Below are positions 8,209 through 16,292 of a stretch of DNA of 40,284 nucleotides, piece by piece. The number at the start of each line of letters is the position of its first letter. The stretch's first letter is position 1. The translations under genes were made by a program, and so were the position numbers. The notes under the pieces are model-generated. The model saw nothing but the letters and a program-made list of their open reading frames with translations, had not been told where the DNA came from and did not search any database. This stretch comes from Pseudomonas citronellolis (GTDB lineage Bacteria > Pseudomonadota > Gammaproteobacteria > Pseudomonadales > Pseudomonadaceae). Where the stretch lies: the NCBI RefSeq assembly GCF_029335315.1, contig NZ_JARJLT010000326.1, positions 1 through 40,284 on the forward strand. The letters are read 5' to 3'.

Positions 8209-8236
8209 AGTATAGCCAGGGGTTGCGACATAACAA
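8209..8236 (-). promoter_or_regulatory. Candidate coxB promoter, RpoS-like -10
   Basis: Read on the minus strand, TTGTTA (8236-8231) is followed after exactly 16 nt by TATACT (8214-8209). The base before it makes CTATACT, the preferred -10 of the stationary-phase sigma factor RpoS. The predicted start near 8202 would give coxB a leader of about 140 nt. RpoS-dependent expression of the aa3 oxidase is established in P. aeruginosa. Its use here is inferred from the sequence match. Confidence 0.55.
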
Positions 8237-8299
8237 TGCAGCGTAAAAAAGCCGCTGCAAATTGCGAAAGATGCTCTCGAAGCCGCGCCAATCGCGGCT
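8237..8299. promoter_or_regulatory. Two 7-bp inverted repeats in the coxB / PA0104-like divergent region
   Basis: The 372-nt space 8065-8436 between the two divergent genes has no other gene. One palindrome (TGCAGCG, 9-nt gap, CGCTGCA; 8237-8259) touches the -35 of the candidate coxB promoter. A second (AGCCGCG, 5-nt gap, CGCGGCT; 8281-8299) lies in the middle of the space. Either could be an operator, for example for a respiratory regulator, but I recognise neither. Inside the predicted coxB leader there is also an imperfect hairpin at about 8092-8113. Confidence 0.4.
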
Positions 8300-8436
8300 T
8301 TGGAGTACCATGATGGCAGCGTGATATGCCTCAAGTGCATAAAGGTCGCATGATTATTACGATCGCGTCTTAGCTGACGACCTGGCCCGGCTAAGGTCTT
8401 TCTTCACTTTCCAAACCGAGTTGTCTTGGAGTTGTC

Positions 8437-9075
8437 ATGAATACCGCAGCACTGCGCGAACTGATCCAGCAGGCCCACCAGCTCGAGACGCGCAACGGGC
8501 ACCTGGCGCGGCTTATCCACAGCCAGATGGCGAGCCTGCACCCGAGCATCAACCTGAGCGGCGAAGACGCCACCCAGGTGCTCACGCGTTTCGTCCATGC
8601 CTATATCGAACAGGTGCCGGAGTTTCTCGACGCGGCCGCCAGCGTGGCGCGCAACGCCGGCATCGAGGAACGCATCAAGCCGGTGCTGAAGGTCGCCGAG
8701 CAGTTCTTCCTGACCCCGCCGGACCTGCTGGCCGGCCACGACGGGCTGGACGCGCTGCTCGACGAGGCATACCTGGCGCACCGCCTGGTGGAAGAGGTGA
8801 ACGACCGCTACATCGCCCATTTCGGCCAGCCGCTGATCCCGCTGGATACCACGGTGGCCAACGTGGTGGCGCACCAGTTGATCGGCGAGCCCTTCGCCAA
8901 CCAGCTGGACGAGGCGGTGCACCACGCGGTGGACCTGATGCTCGACGACAGCGTCTTCGCCAGCCCGGCGGCGCAGGCCTACCGCGCGCGCCTGAGCGAC
9001 CCGCAGACGGTCACCGCCTGGAAGCAGTGGCCGTGCCTGTCGCGGCGCTTCGGTGTCGAGCTGCATCTGAACTGA
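8437..9075 (+). CDS. Conserved helical protein of unknown function (PA0104-like)
   Basis: A 212-residue soluble protein without signal peptide or membrane helix, predicted mainly alpha-helical. GGAG at 8427-8430 supports the ATG. I do not recognise a domain. The position, divergent from coxB and followed by a carbonic anhydrase gene, matches PA0104 of P. aeruginosa, also annotated as hypothetical. Several His and acidic residues lie in the middle (LAHRLVEEVNDRYIAHFG, DEAVHHAVDLMLDD), but no arrangement is diagnostic of a metal site. Shared regulation with the oxidase through the divergent intergenic region is possible and not shown. Confidence 0.8.
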   Translation: MNTAALRELIQQAHQLETRNGHLARLIHSQMASLHPSINLSGEDATQVLTRFVHAYIEQVPEFLDAAASVARNAGIEERIKPVLKVAEQFFLTPPDLLAGHDGLDALLDEAYLAHRLVEEVNDRYIAHFGQPLIPLDTTVANVVAHQLIGEPFANQLDEAVHHAVDLMLDDSVFASPAAQAYRARLSDPQTVTAWKQWPCLSRRFGVELHLN

Positions 9076-9099
9076 ATCACGCACCTGGCGTAACCGGTA

Positions 9100-9177
9100 T
9101 AGGAGCGAGCTCGCTCGCGAACCTGCCCTGGCCGCCGGGGGCCGGATTGTTCGCGAGCAAGCTCGCTCCTACGAAGG
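9100..9177. repeat. Large inverted repeat (GTAGGAGC family) between convergent genes
   Basis: Two 22-nt arms (9100-9121 and 9150-9171) are complementary except for one position and enclose a 28-nt spacer. The right end continues into CGAAGGGC, as in the composite repeat near 5316. It lies between the stop of the PA0104-like gene and the stop of the convergent carbonic anhydrase gene, so it probably serves both as a terminator or 3' stabiliser. Confidence 0.85.
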
Positions 9178-9189
9178 GCGTCTGGCCTA

Positions 9190-9903
9190 TTGCTGGTAAC
9201 GCGGACGCGGCGTGGCCATGGGGATCGGGCCCTCGCCGTCGAGCGGGCGGAAGCGGCCCTGTTCGGCGTCGTAGGCCTTGATCTGGCTGCTTTCGATGTC
9301 ATAGACCCAGCCGTGGATGAACAACTGGCCGCTGGCCAGGCGCGCGGCTACGGAGGGGTGGGTCTTCAGGTGGTCGAGCTGGGCCACGACGTTTTCCTCG
9401 GTGAGGATGCCCAGGGTCTCGTGGTTGGCGCAGCCGCAGTTCTGCTCGACTACCGTCTTGGCCACTTCGGCGTGGCGCAGCCAGGCCTTCACCGTGGGCA
9501 TGCGCTCCAGGGTCTGCGGGTCGAGCACCGCCTTCATGGCGCCGCAGTCGGAGTGGCCGCAAACGATGATGTGGTGCACGCCCAGGGCCATGACGGCGAA
9601 TTCGATGGCGGTGGACACGCCGCCGTTCATCTGCCCGTAGGGCGGCACCACGTTGCCGACGTTGCGGGTGACGAAGAGGTCGCCCGGCGAGCTCTGGGTG
9701 ATCAGCTCGGGGACGATGCGCGAGTCGGCGCAGGTGATGAACATGGCGCGCGGTTTCTGTTCATGGGCGAGTTTCTTGAACAGCGCCTCCTGCTGCGGGA
9801 AGACTTCCTGGCGGAACTGCTGGAAGCCATCGACGATGCGGCGCAGGGCCTCGTCGGCGGTTTCCGGGGCGTTCTGCTCTTCACCGTGCGTTTTGTCGTT
9901 CAT
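9190..9903 (-). CDS. Beta-class carbonic anhydrase
   Basis: A 237-residue cytoplasmic enzyme that interconverts CO2 and bicarbonate. The zinc ligands and catalytic dyad are complete: C58 and the D60/R62 pair in ITCADSR, and H117/C120 in CGHSDC. The glycine-rich TRNVGNVVPPYG stretch is also typical. It corresponds to PA0102 in P. aeruginosa by position, two genes from coxB. The ATG at 9903 has GAGG upstream; an in-frame extension to 9975 lacks a ribosome site. The gene is convergent with the PA0104-like gene across the inverted repeat. The 179 nt before its start contain nothing I recognise. Confidence 0.95.
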
Positions 9904-10082
9904 GTTCGAGCCTCGAAGAGTGACATTGAATTTTCCCATGCTTGCCGACGTTCCGCCCCTGGCAAAAAGGCACAAGACATGTGGAAAAGTCTTTCATGTT
10001 CTTCCGCTCGGCGCTTGCGAACCCTGTGCGATCGGACGGCCGGCGACTGTTGCGGACCGGGGTTTCCCTGTTCGAACGCCGC

Positions 10083-11144
10083 TCAGAACAGGCTCATCTG
10101 CGCCCGTGGCACCTGGAACAGCGAGCAGTCCAGGCCGGCGTAGTCGCGCCGGTCCAGGCCCAGGCGCCGCGCCGCCAGCTGGAAGCGCTTCGCCAGCAGG
10201 TCGGCGAACACCCCCTCGCCGCGCATGCGGCTGCCGAAGCGGCTGTCGTAGTCCTTGCCGCCACGGCTCTGGCGAATGAGGCTCATGACGTGCTCGGCGC
10301 GCTCGGGGAAGTGCGCCTGCAGCCAGCCCTGGAACAGTTCGGAAATCTCCAGCGGCAGGCGCAGCAGGATGTAGCCGGCCGAGCGCGCGCCGTTGTCCTT
10401 CGCCGCTTCGAGCAGCGCCTCCAACTCGCGGTCGTTGATCATCGGGATCATTGGCGCCAGCACCGCGCCGACCGGCACGCCGTGCTCGTGCAGGGTGCGC
10501 ATGGCGCGCAGGCGCGCACCGGGGCTGGCGGTGCGCGGCTCCATGATGCGCTTGAGCTCGTTGTCCAGGGTGGTGAGGCTGAAGGACACGCTGACCAGGT
10601 TGAGGCTGGCCAGCTCGCTCAGCAGGTCGAGGTCGCGGAGGATCAGCGAGCCCTTGGTGATGATGTGCAACGGGTGGCGGAAACGCAGGAGGATTTCCAG
10701 GGCCTGGCGGGTCAGCTGGCGTTCGCGCTCCAGCGGCTGGTAGGCGTCGGTGTTGATGCCCAGGGCGATGGGCTGGGGCACGTAGCCGGGCTTGCTCAGT
10801 TCCTCTTCCAGGCGCTCGGCGAGGTTGGTCTTGGCGATCAGCCGGGTTTCGAAGTCGATGCCCGGGGACAGGTCCCAGTAGGCGTGGCTGGGCCGCGCGA
10901 AGCAATAGATGCAGCCGTGCTCGCAGCCGCGATAGGGGTTGATCGAGCGGTCGAAGCCGACGTCCGGCGACTGGTTGCGGGTGATCACCGTCTTCGCCCG
11001 CTCCTCGCGCACCTCGGTGGCGCGGCAGGGAGGCGCCTCGTCCTGGAACCAGCCGTCGTCCTCGGCCTCGCTGCGGGTCGGGGCGAAACGGTTGTGCGGG
11101 TTGCTGGCGGTGCCGCGGCCGCGCGGCGGCAGGGTGGTTGACAT
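10083..11144 (-). CDS. PA0069-family radical SAM protein
   Basis: A 353-residue radical SAM enzyme distantly related to spore photoproduct lyase. The CxxxCxxC cluster that binds the 4Fe-4S centre is C74, C78, C81 (YRGCEHGCIYC), followed by a TIM-barrel-like region. The substrate is unknown. The chosen ATG (11144) has GGAG 8 nt upstream, and the protein then starts MSTTLPPRGRG. A near-perfect LexA box lies just upstream, so the gene should be induced by DNA damage; from memory its P. aeruginosa counterpart is a LexA-regulon member. The relationship to photoproduct lyases and the SOS control together suggest, but do not prove, a repair role. Confidence 0.93.
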   Translation of the reverse strand: MSTTLPPRGRGTASNPHNRFAPTRSEAEDDGWFQDEAPPCRATEVREERAKTVITRNQSPDVGFDRSINPYRGCEHGCIYCFARPSHAYWDLSPGIDFETRLIAKTNLAERLEEELSKPGYVPQPIALGINTDAYQPLERERQLTRQALEILLRFRHPLHIITKGSLILRDLDLLSELASLNLVSVSFSLTTLDNELKRIMEPRTASPGARLRAMRTLHEHGVPVGAVLAPMIPMINDRELEALLEAAKDNGARSAGYILLRLPLEISELFQGWLQAHFPERAEHVMSLIRQSRGGKDYDSRFGSRMRGEGVFADLLAKRFQLAARRLGLDRRDYAGLDCSLFQVPRAQMSLF

Positions 11145-11164
11145 GGGCTGGCTCCGGAATATAG

Positions 11165-11180
11165 CTGTATATAAATACAG
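11165..11180. promoter_or_regulatory. LexA (SOS) box
   Basis: CTGTATATAAATACAG matches the gamma-proteobacterial LexA consensus CTG-(TA)5-CAG with one deviation in the centre. It lies 20 nt upstream of the start codon of the radical SAM gene, overlapping where its promoter must be, as expected for direct repression by LexA. Confidence 0.92.
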
Positions 11181-11215
11181 TATTTCTGGCGGAATGGCAG
11201 CCCTCGGCGATGGAT

Positions 11216-11294
11216 GGCGGATAACGCCGTAGGCGTTATGCGCCCTACGGTCCCGATCGGGCGTAGGGCGCATAACCGTTCGCGGTTATCCGCC
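11216..11294. repeat. Head-to-head pair of GGCGGATAACGCC-type repeats
   Basis: One unit of 33 nt (11216-11248) starts GGCGGATAACGCC and ends GCGCCCTAC. A second unit (11263-11294) is in inverted orientation, starting GTAGGGCGCATAACC and ending GGTTATCCGCC. Each unit is an internal hairpin, and the pair forms a larger palindrome. It lies between the stop of the pit gene and the LexA box, so it may isolate the SOS promoter from read-through. Related units occur at 15817-15849, 32685-32717 and 32741-32773. Confidence 0.88.
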
Positions 11295-11343
11295 GATTGA
11301 CCATGGTTCCGACGCGTTGCGCAGCCGAGCCCGAAGCCACGCC

Positions 11344-12969
11344 TCAGACCGCCAGCCGCAGCAACCAGTACAGCCCCGCCGCCAGGGCGATCGCCGCCGG
11401 CAGGGTCAGCACCCAGGCCAGCAGCATATTGCGGATGGTCTGCCATTGCAGGCCGCTGCCGTTGGCGGTCATGGTCCCGGCGACGCCGGAGGACAGCACC
11501 TGGGTGGTCGACACCGGCAGGCCGAAGTGGTCTGCCGCGCCTATGGTGAGCATCGCCGTGAGCTGCGCGGCGGCGCCCTGGGCGTAGGTCAGCGGCTGCT
11601 TGCCGATGCCTTCGCCAACGGTGGTGACGATGCGCCGCCAGCCCACCAGGGTGCCCAGGCCGAGGGCCAGGGCCACCGCCACCTTGACCCAGGTGGGGAT
11701 GAACTGCACGGCGTCCAGGCTGTGGTCGCGCAGCGCCTGCAGGGTGCTCCAGGCCTCGACGTCGAACACTTGCTCGGTGCGATCCAGCTGGCGGATGGTC
11801 TCCACGCTCAGGTACAGCTCGTTGTGCAGCGCCAGGACCTGGTCGTCGGCCAGCCCGGCGAGGTTGTCGTGGCCGCGCAGGCGCCAGACGATGTTGTGCA
11901 ACTGCGCGGCCAGCGCCGGCAGCACCTCGGGAGTCAGGCGTTGTTCGTTCTGGTAGTCGAGCAGCACCTGGCGCGGCGCCGTCGGAGTGTCGCCCGGCGC
12001 GATGCGGCGCACCTGCAGTTCCGCGCGGTGCGCCAGTTCGCGCAGTTCGTGCACCTGCGCCGGTGTGTGCCCGCGATCGATGGCGAAGCTCAGCGGCACC
12101 AGCGCGGCGAGGATCAGCATGATCAGGCCGATGCCCTTCTGCCCGTCGTTGGAACCGTGGGCGAAGGACACCCCGGTGCAGGTCAGGATCAGCAGCGCGC
12201 GAATGCCCGGCGGCGGCGGCTTGCGCCCCTCGGGCGCGCTGAACAGCGTGGGGTTGCGCACCAGTGCGCGGGTGGCCAGCAACAGCAGCGCGGCGCCGAG
12301 GAAGCCCACCAGCGGCGACAGCAGCAGGGCGTAGCCGACCTTCAGCAACTGCTCCCAGGCGCTGCCGCCCAGCCCCAGCTCGCCGCTCAGCGCGCCGTGC
12401 GCCAGGCTGACGCCGACGATGGAGCCGATCAGCGTGTGCGACGACGATACCGGCAGGCCCAGCCACCAGGTGCCGAGGTTCCACAGGATGGAGGCGCCGA
12501 GCAGGGCGAAGATCATCGCCAGGCCGGCGTTGCTGTCGACCCGCAGCAGCAGGTCCAGGGGCAGCAGGGTGACGATGCCGAAGGCCACCGCGCCGCTGGA
12601 GAACAGCACCCCGAGCAGGTTCCACAGCCCCGACCAGCCGACCGCCACCTGCGGCGGCAGGGCGTTGGTGTAGATCACCGTGGCCACCGCGTTGGCGGTG
12701 TCGTGGAAGCCGTTGATGAACTCGAAGCCCAGGGCGATCAGCAGCGCCAGCGCCAGCAACAGCAGGGTGCCGTCGAAGTGCAGCTGGCCGCCCTGGGCGC
12801 GGATGTCGTAGGCCAGGTTGCCGAAGGTGTAGATCAGCCCGCCGATCAGCAACAGGCCGAACAGCAGGTGCCCGGTGGGTGTGGCGACCTCGCGCAGCAC
12901 CGGGTTCACCGGCATGCGCTGCAGGCGCGCGGCGCGCATCGAATTCAGCAACTGGTAGCGGTCAAGCAC
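11344..12969 (-). CDS. pit: Pit-family low-affinity inorganic phosphate transporter
   Basis: A 541-residue inner-membrane phosphate (metal-phosphate) symporter. The family's internal duplication is visible as two signature pairs: GFHDTANAVA (about 87-96) with GLPVSSSHTLIGS (171-183), and GSNDGQKG (272-279) with GLPVSTTQVLSSG near residue 490. Between the halves is a soluble helical insertion of about 120 residues (roughly 300-420), rich in charged residues and likely cytoplasmic; its role is unknown. The start is GTG at 12969, supported by AAGGAG at 8-nt spacing. No adjacent gene for a PhoU-like Pit accessory protein is present, unlike many pit loci. It is divergent from the c-di-GMP gene across 230 nt. 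Confidence 0.92.
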   Translation of the reverse strand: MLDRYQLLNSMRAARLQRMPVNPVLREVATPTGHLLFGLLLIGGLIYTFGNLAYDIRAQGGQLHFDGTLLLLALALLIALGFEFINGFHDTANAVATVIYTNALPPQVAVGWSGLWNLLGVLFSSGAVAFGIVTLLPLDLLLRVDSNAGLAMIFALLGASILWNLGTWWLGLPVSSSHTLIGSIVGVSLAHGALSGELGLGGSAWEQLLKVGYALLLSPLVGFLGAALLLLATRALVRNPTLFSAPEGRKPPPPGIRALLILTCTGVSFAHGSNDGQKGIGLIMLILAALVPLSFAIDRGHTPAQVHELRELAHRAELQVRRIAPGDTPTAPRQVLLDYQNEQRLTPEVLPALAAQLHNIVWRLRGHDNLAGLADDQVLALHNELYLSVETIRQLDRTEQVFDVEAWSTLQALRDHSLDAVQFIPTWVKVAVALALGLGTLVGWRRIVTTVGEGIGKQPLTYAQGAAAQLTAMLTIGAADHFGLPVSTTQVLSSGVAGTMTANGSGLQWQTIRNMLLAWVLTLPAAIALAAGLYWLLRLAV

Positions 12970-13199
12970 GTGCGCCGTGCTCCTTGCGATGGGGCGTGCG
13001 GAATCGGACGAGGGGCGAGGTTCGGGCGGGCACGGAGGACTCCTTGTCGGAACTGCCTAATAGCCTAGTCGCCCCGGCGCGATTGCGAACTGGCAATGTT
13101 TCGGAGATAGCGGCGGACGCGTCTATGTCAAATGGCTATTACTCGTGCCAGTATTTCTGCCACTACGCTTTCCTGATGGAGTAGCAGAGGAGTGGTGCC

Positions 13200-15758
13200 A
13201 TGACGGACGAGCACCCGCAGGTTCTTGCGCGATGGAAGTCAGCGATGCCCTACGACCAGCTACCGGAAGTCTTTGCGCAGATCCTCGAACAGGCGATCGA
13301 CGGCGTGGTGGTGCTCGATGAAAACAACCGCGTGCTGCTGTTCAACGCCGCCGCCGAGCGACTCTGGGGCTACGCCCGCGCCGAGGTGCTGGGGCAGGAC
13401 GTTGGCCGTCTGCTGCCCGAGGAAGTGCGCCCGCGCCTGGGCGCGCCGCTGGACACCGAGGGCATCGTCGGCAGCCGTGGCGAAGTGCCCATGCGCTGCC
13501 GCGACGGCGGCTGGCTGTGGGGTTCGATGTCGATCTCGCGGGTGGAAGTGGAAGGCCGCCGGCTGATCGCCGCCTTCGTCAAGGACTGCACCCTGCAACG
13601 CCAGCAGCGCGAACAGATGGACGTGCTGTCGCTGGCCGCCAACGAAACCGACAACGCGGTGATCGTCACCGGCGCCGATGGGCGCATCCGCTACGTCAAC
13701 CATGGTTTCAGCCGCATGTTCGGCTGGAACCGCGAGCAGTCCCTGGACCGCTATCCCTCGGAACTGCTGCAGGTGCCCAAGGCCAACCTGCGGCGCTGGC
13801 GCGAGGCCGGCTCCGGGCTGTTCCGCAGCGAGGAGCTGGTGCGCGACCTGATCGGCCGGCCGCTGTGGTGCTCGGTGGTGGCCAACCCGATCCTCGACGC
13901 GCGCGGCCAGCCGGTGAACTCGGTGATGGTGCTCACCGACATCACCCACACCAAGCTGCACGAGGTGCTGCAGAACAAGGTGCTCGACGCCCTGGTGCGC
14001 GAGCGCCCGCTGGTGGAGGTGATGGACCTGGTGTGCCGCGAGGTGGAGCGCATCGCCCCGGAGGTGAAGGCCTCGATCCTGCGCGTCGATCCCCAGGGAC
14101 GCATGCACCCGCTGGCGGCGCCGAGCCTGCCGGAGAGCTTCGCCCAGTCCATCGAGGGCGCGCCCATGGGCCCGCGCGCCGGCAGCTGCGGCACCGCCGC
14201 CTATCGTGGCCAGGCGGTGATGGTCAGCGACATCGCCAGCGACCCGTTGTGGGACGACTACCGCCAGCTGGCGCTGCCGCTGGGCCTGAAGGCCTGCTGG
14301 TCGAGCCCGATCAAGAACAGCGACGGCCGGGTGATCGGCACCTTTGCCTTCTATTACGAGCAGTGCCGTGGCCCCGACGAGCTGCACCTGCGCCTGGTGG
14401 AAGTCAGCCTGCACCTGTGCGCGCTGGCCCTGGAGCGTGACGAGGCGCGTGCACACATCCGCCAGCTGGCCTTCTACGACACCCTCACCGGCCTGCCCAA
14501 CCGCAGCCTGCTGCTGGCAGAAGCCGAGCACGCGATCCAGCGCGTCGAGGACGAGGGCGCGGAACTGGCGGTGCTGTTCATCGACCTCGATCGCTTCAAG
14601 CAGATCAACGACTCCCTCGGCCACCCGGCCGGCGACGAGCTGCTGCGCCTGGTCGCCCTGCGCCTGCAGGACGTGGTGCGCGAACAGGGCCTGGTGGGGC
14701 GCCTGGCCGGCGACGAGTTCGTGGTGGTGCTGCCGTATTGCGGTGGCCTGAAGGCCTCGCAGGTGGCCGAGCGGATTCTCGCCCGGCTGGCGGCGGCGCA
14801 CACGGTGGCCGGGGTCAGCCTGATCACCCTGGCGAGCCTCGGCATCAGCCTGTTCCCCAGCAACGGCCGCGACATGGAAACCCTGCTGCACCGCGCCGAC
14901 ATGGCCATGTACCAGGCCAAGAACGGCGGGCGCGGCAGCTACCGCTTCTTCAGCGACGAGATGAACCAACGCGCCCAGGAGCGCCTGGCCCTGGAGAGCG
15001 CCCTGCGCGAGGCGGTGCGGCGCCAGGCCCTGGCCCTGCACTACCAGCCGCAGGTGCGCCTGGACGACGGTGGCCTGCACGCCGTGGAGGCGCTGACGCG
15101 CTGGCGCCATCCGACCCTGGGTGCGGTGGCGCCGGGGCGTTTCATCCCGCTGGCGGAGGAGTGCGGGATCATCGGCGAGCTCAGCCAGTGGGTGCTGCGC
15201 GAGGCCTGCCGGCAACTGGCCGACTGGCGCCGGCGCGGCATCCGCGTGCCGGCGGTGGCGGTCAACCTGTCGCCGGCGGACTTCCGCGACCCCGAGCTGC
15301 CCGGCTACATCCAGGGCCTACTGGGGCGCTTCGGCCTGGTCGGCGCCGACCTAGTGGTGGAACTGACCGAGGGCATGCTGCTGGACAACCACCCGGCCAC
15401 CCTGGAAATCCTCGCCGCCGTCGAGGCCCTCGGCGTGCGCCTGTCGATGGACGACTTCGGCACCGGCTACTCCAGCCTCGGGTACCTGCACCGCCTGCCG
15501 TTCAGCGAGCTGAAGCTGGATCGCAGCTTCGTCGCCGACCTTGGGCGTGGCGGCGCCGCGCCGGGGCTGACCGACGCGGTGATGAACATCGGCCGCAGCC
15601 TGGAGCTGCTGGTGGTCGCCGAGGGCGTGGAGGACGAAGCGCAGCTGGCGCTGCTGCGTGAGCAGGGCTACCCGGTGGCCCAGGGCTACCTGTTCTCGCG
15701 GCCGCTACCGGCAGCGGCGCTGGAGGAGTGGCTGATGCGGCGTGGGTTTGCCGGCTGA
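13200..15758 (+). CDS. PAS-PAS-GAF-GGDEF-EAL protein, DosP-like c-di-GMP phosphodiesterase
   Basis: An 852-residue soluble signalling protein that probably hydrolyses c-di-GMP. Domains in order: PAS-A (about 20-130), PAS-B (140-250), GAF (255-415, with GSCGTAAYRGQ), GGDEF (422-585) and EAL (595-852). This is the architecture of the oxygen sensor DosP. The EAL domain keeps its key motifs: EALTRW (E630), NLSPADF, ELTEGML, DDFGTGYSSL and AEGVE, so it should be active. The GGDEF motif is AGDEF (503-507), which may still bind GTP as a regulator. PAS-A has no histidine in the stretch aligning with DosP's haem ligand H77 (about 75-105), so haem-based sensing as in DosP is unlikely. AGGAG before the ATG supports the start. 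Confidence 0.93.
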   Translation: MTDEHPQVLARWKSAMPYDQLPEVFAQILEQAIDGVVVLDENNRVLLFNAAAERLWGYARAEVLGQDVGRLLPEEVRPRLGAPLDTEGIVGSRGEVPMRCRDGGWLWGSMSISRVEVEGRRLIAAFVKDCTLQRQQREQMDVLSLAANETDNAVIVTGADGRIRYVNHGFSRMFGWNREQSLDRYPSELLQVPKANLRRWREAGSGLFRSEELVRDLIGRPLWCSVVANPILDARGQPVNSVMVLTDITHTKLHEVLQNKVLDALVRERPLVEVMDLVCREVERIAPEVKASILRVDPQGRMHPLAAPSLPESFAQSIEGAPMGPRAGSCGTAAYRGQAVMVSDIASDPLWDDYRQLALPLGLKACWSSPIKNSDGRVIGTFAFYYEQCRGPDELHLRLVEVSLHLCALALERDEARAHIRQLAFYDTLTGLPNRSLLLAEAEHAIQRVEDEGAELAVLFIDLDRFKQINDSLGHPAGDELLRLVALRLQDVVREQGLVGRLAGDEFVVVLPYCGGLKASQVAERILARLAAAHTVAGVSLITLASLGISLFPSNGRDMETLLHRADMAMYQAKNGGRGSYRFFSDEMNQRAQERLALESALREAVRRQALALHYQPQVRLDDGGLHAVEALTRWRHPTLGAVAPGRFIPLAEECGIIGELSQWVLREACRQLADWRRRGIRVPAVAVNLSPADFRDPELPGYIQGLLGRFGLVGADLVVELTEGMLLDNHPATLEILAAVEALGVRLSMDDFGTGYSSLGYLHRLPFSELKLDRSFVADLGRGGAAPGLTDAVMNIGRSLELLVVAEGVEDEAQLALLREQGYPVAQGYLFSRPLPAAALEEWLMRRGFAG

Positions 15759-15816
15759 CCTCGGGAATGCGGAGCGACGGTGGTGTACGGGCCAGTTCCG
15801 GAGGTTCGCGGGGATC

Positions 15817-16002
15817 GGCGGATAACGCCTGGGGCGTTATGCGCCCTACGATCCGGCCCGGCGCACGGTGGGTGAATGAAGGCGCCGAACGGCCCCCTCT
15901 CCCGCTTGCGGGAGAGGGTGCGGAGCCCGCCCGAAACACCGTCGCCGAACCCGTAGGAGCGGGCCACGCCCGCGATTCGCGCGCATGGCGCGCTCCTGCG
16001 AA
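15817..16002. repeat. Cluster of three different intergenic palindromes
   Basis: Between the phosphodiesterase gene and the convergent yheV gene lie, in order: a GGCGGATAACGCC-type unit (15817-15849); a perfect 11-bp hairpin with arms CCCTCTCCCGC / GCGGGAGAGGG around TT (15895-15918); and a GTAGGAGC-family unit (15953-16002). The last is nearly identical to the unit at 32841-32888 (2 differences in 48 nt). The 11-bp hairpin is the most likely terminator of the upstream gene. Apart from these the 267-nt gap is empty. Confidence 0.85.
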
Positions 16003-16025
16003 AGCTGGGCGCTGTCCCGCGCGGC

Positions 16026-16292
16026 TCAGTCCTTCTTCTTCAGCTTCGGGTTGGGGAAGAACTGCACGCCCTGCACCTTCGGGTCGGCCGGCTTCTTCAG
16101 GGCGCTGACGCTGACCCGCGTGCTCAGCTCCTTGGGCACCGACTGGCCCTGGGCGTTGAGGGTGTCGGCGTAGCCGCAGGCCACGCACTCGCGGTGCGGC
16201 ACGCCGTCCTCGTCCCACATCACGATCTTGTCCTGCTCGCTGCAGGCCGGGCACACCGCGCCGGCGATGAAACGCTTCTTCACCTCGCTCAT
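16026..16292 (-). CDS. YheV-family zinc-ribbon protein
   Basis: An 88-residue protein with two CxxC pairs (C14/C17 in CPAC and C36/C39 in CVAC) that form a zinc ribbon, then a basic C-terminus ending in KLKKKD. This matches the YheV family (DUF2387) that follows prlC in gamma-proteobacteria; the function is unknown. Its ATG overlaps the TGA of prlC by one base (ATGA), so translation is probably coupled. The Lys-rich tail suggests nucleic-acid or ribosome contact, which is speculation. Confidence 0.92.
   Translation of the reverse strand: MSEVKKRFIAGAVCPACSEQDKIVMWDEDGVPHRECVACGYADTLNAQGQSVPKELSTRVSVSALKKPADPKVQGVQFFPNPKLKKKD

Noticed and set aside
14708-14722. AGDEF as proof of an inactive GGDEF domain
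   Set aside because: Some AGDEF-type domains retain cyclase activity, so sequence alone cannot decide. I describe it as degenerate without calling it dead.
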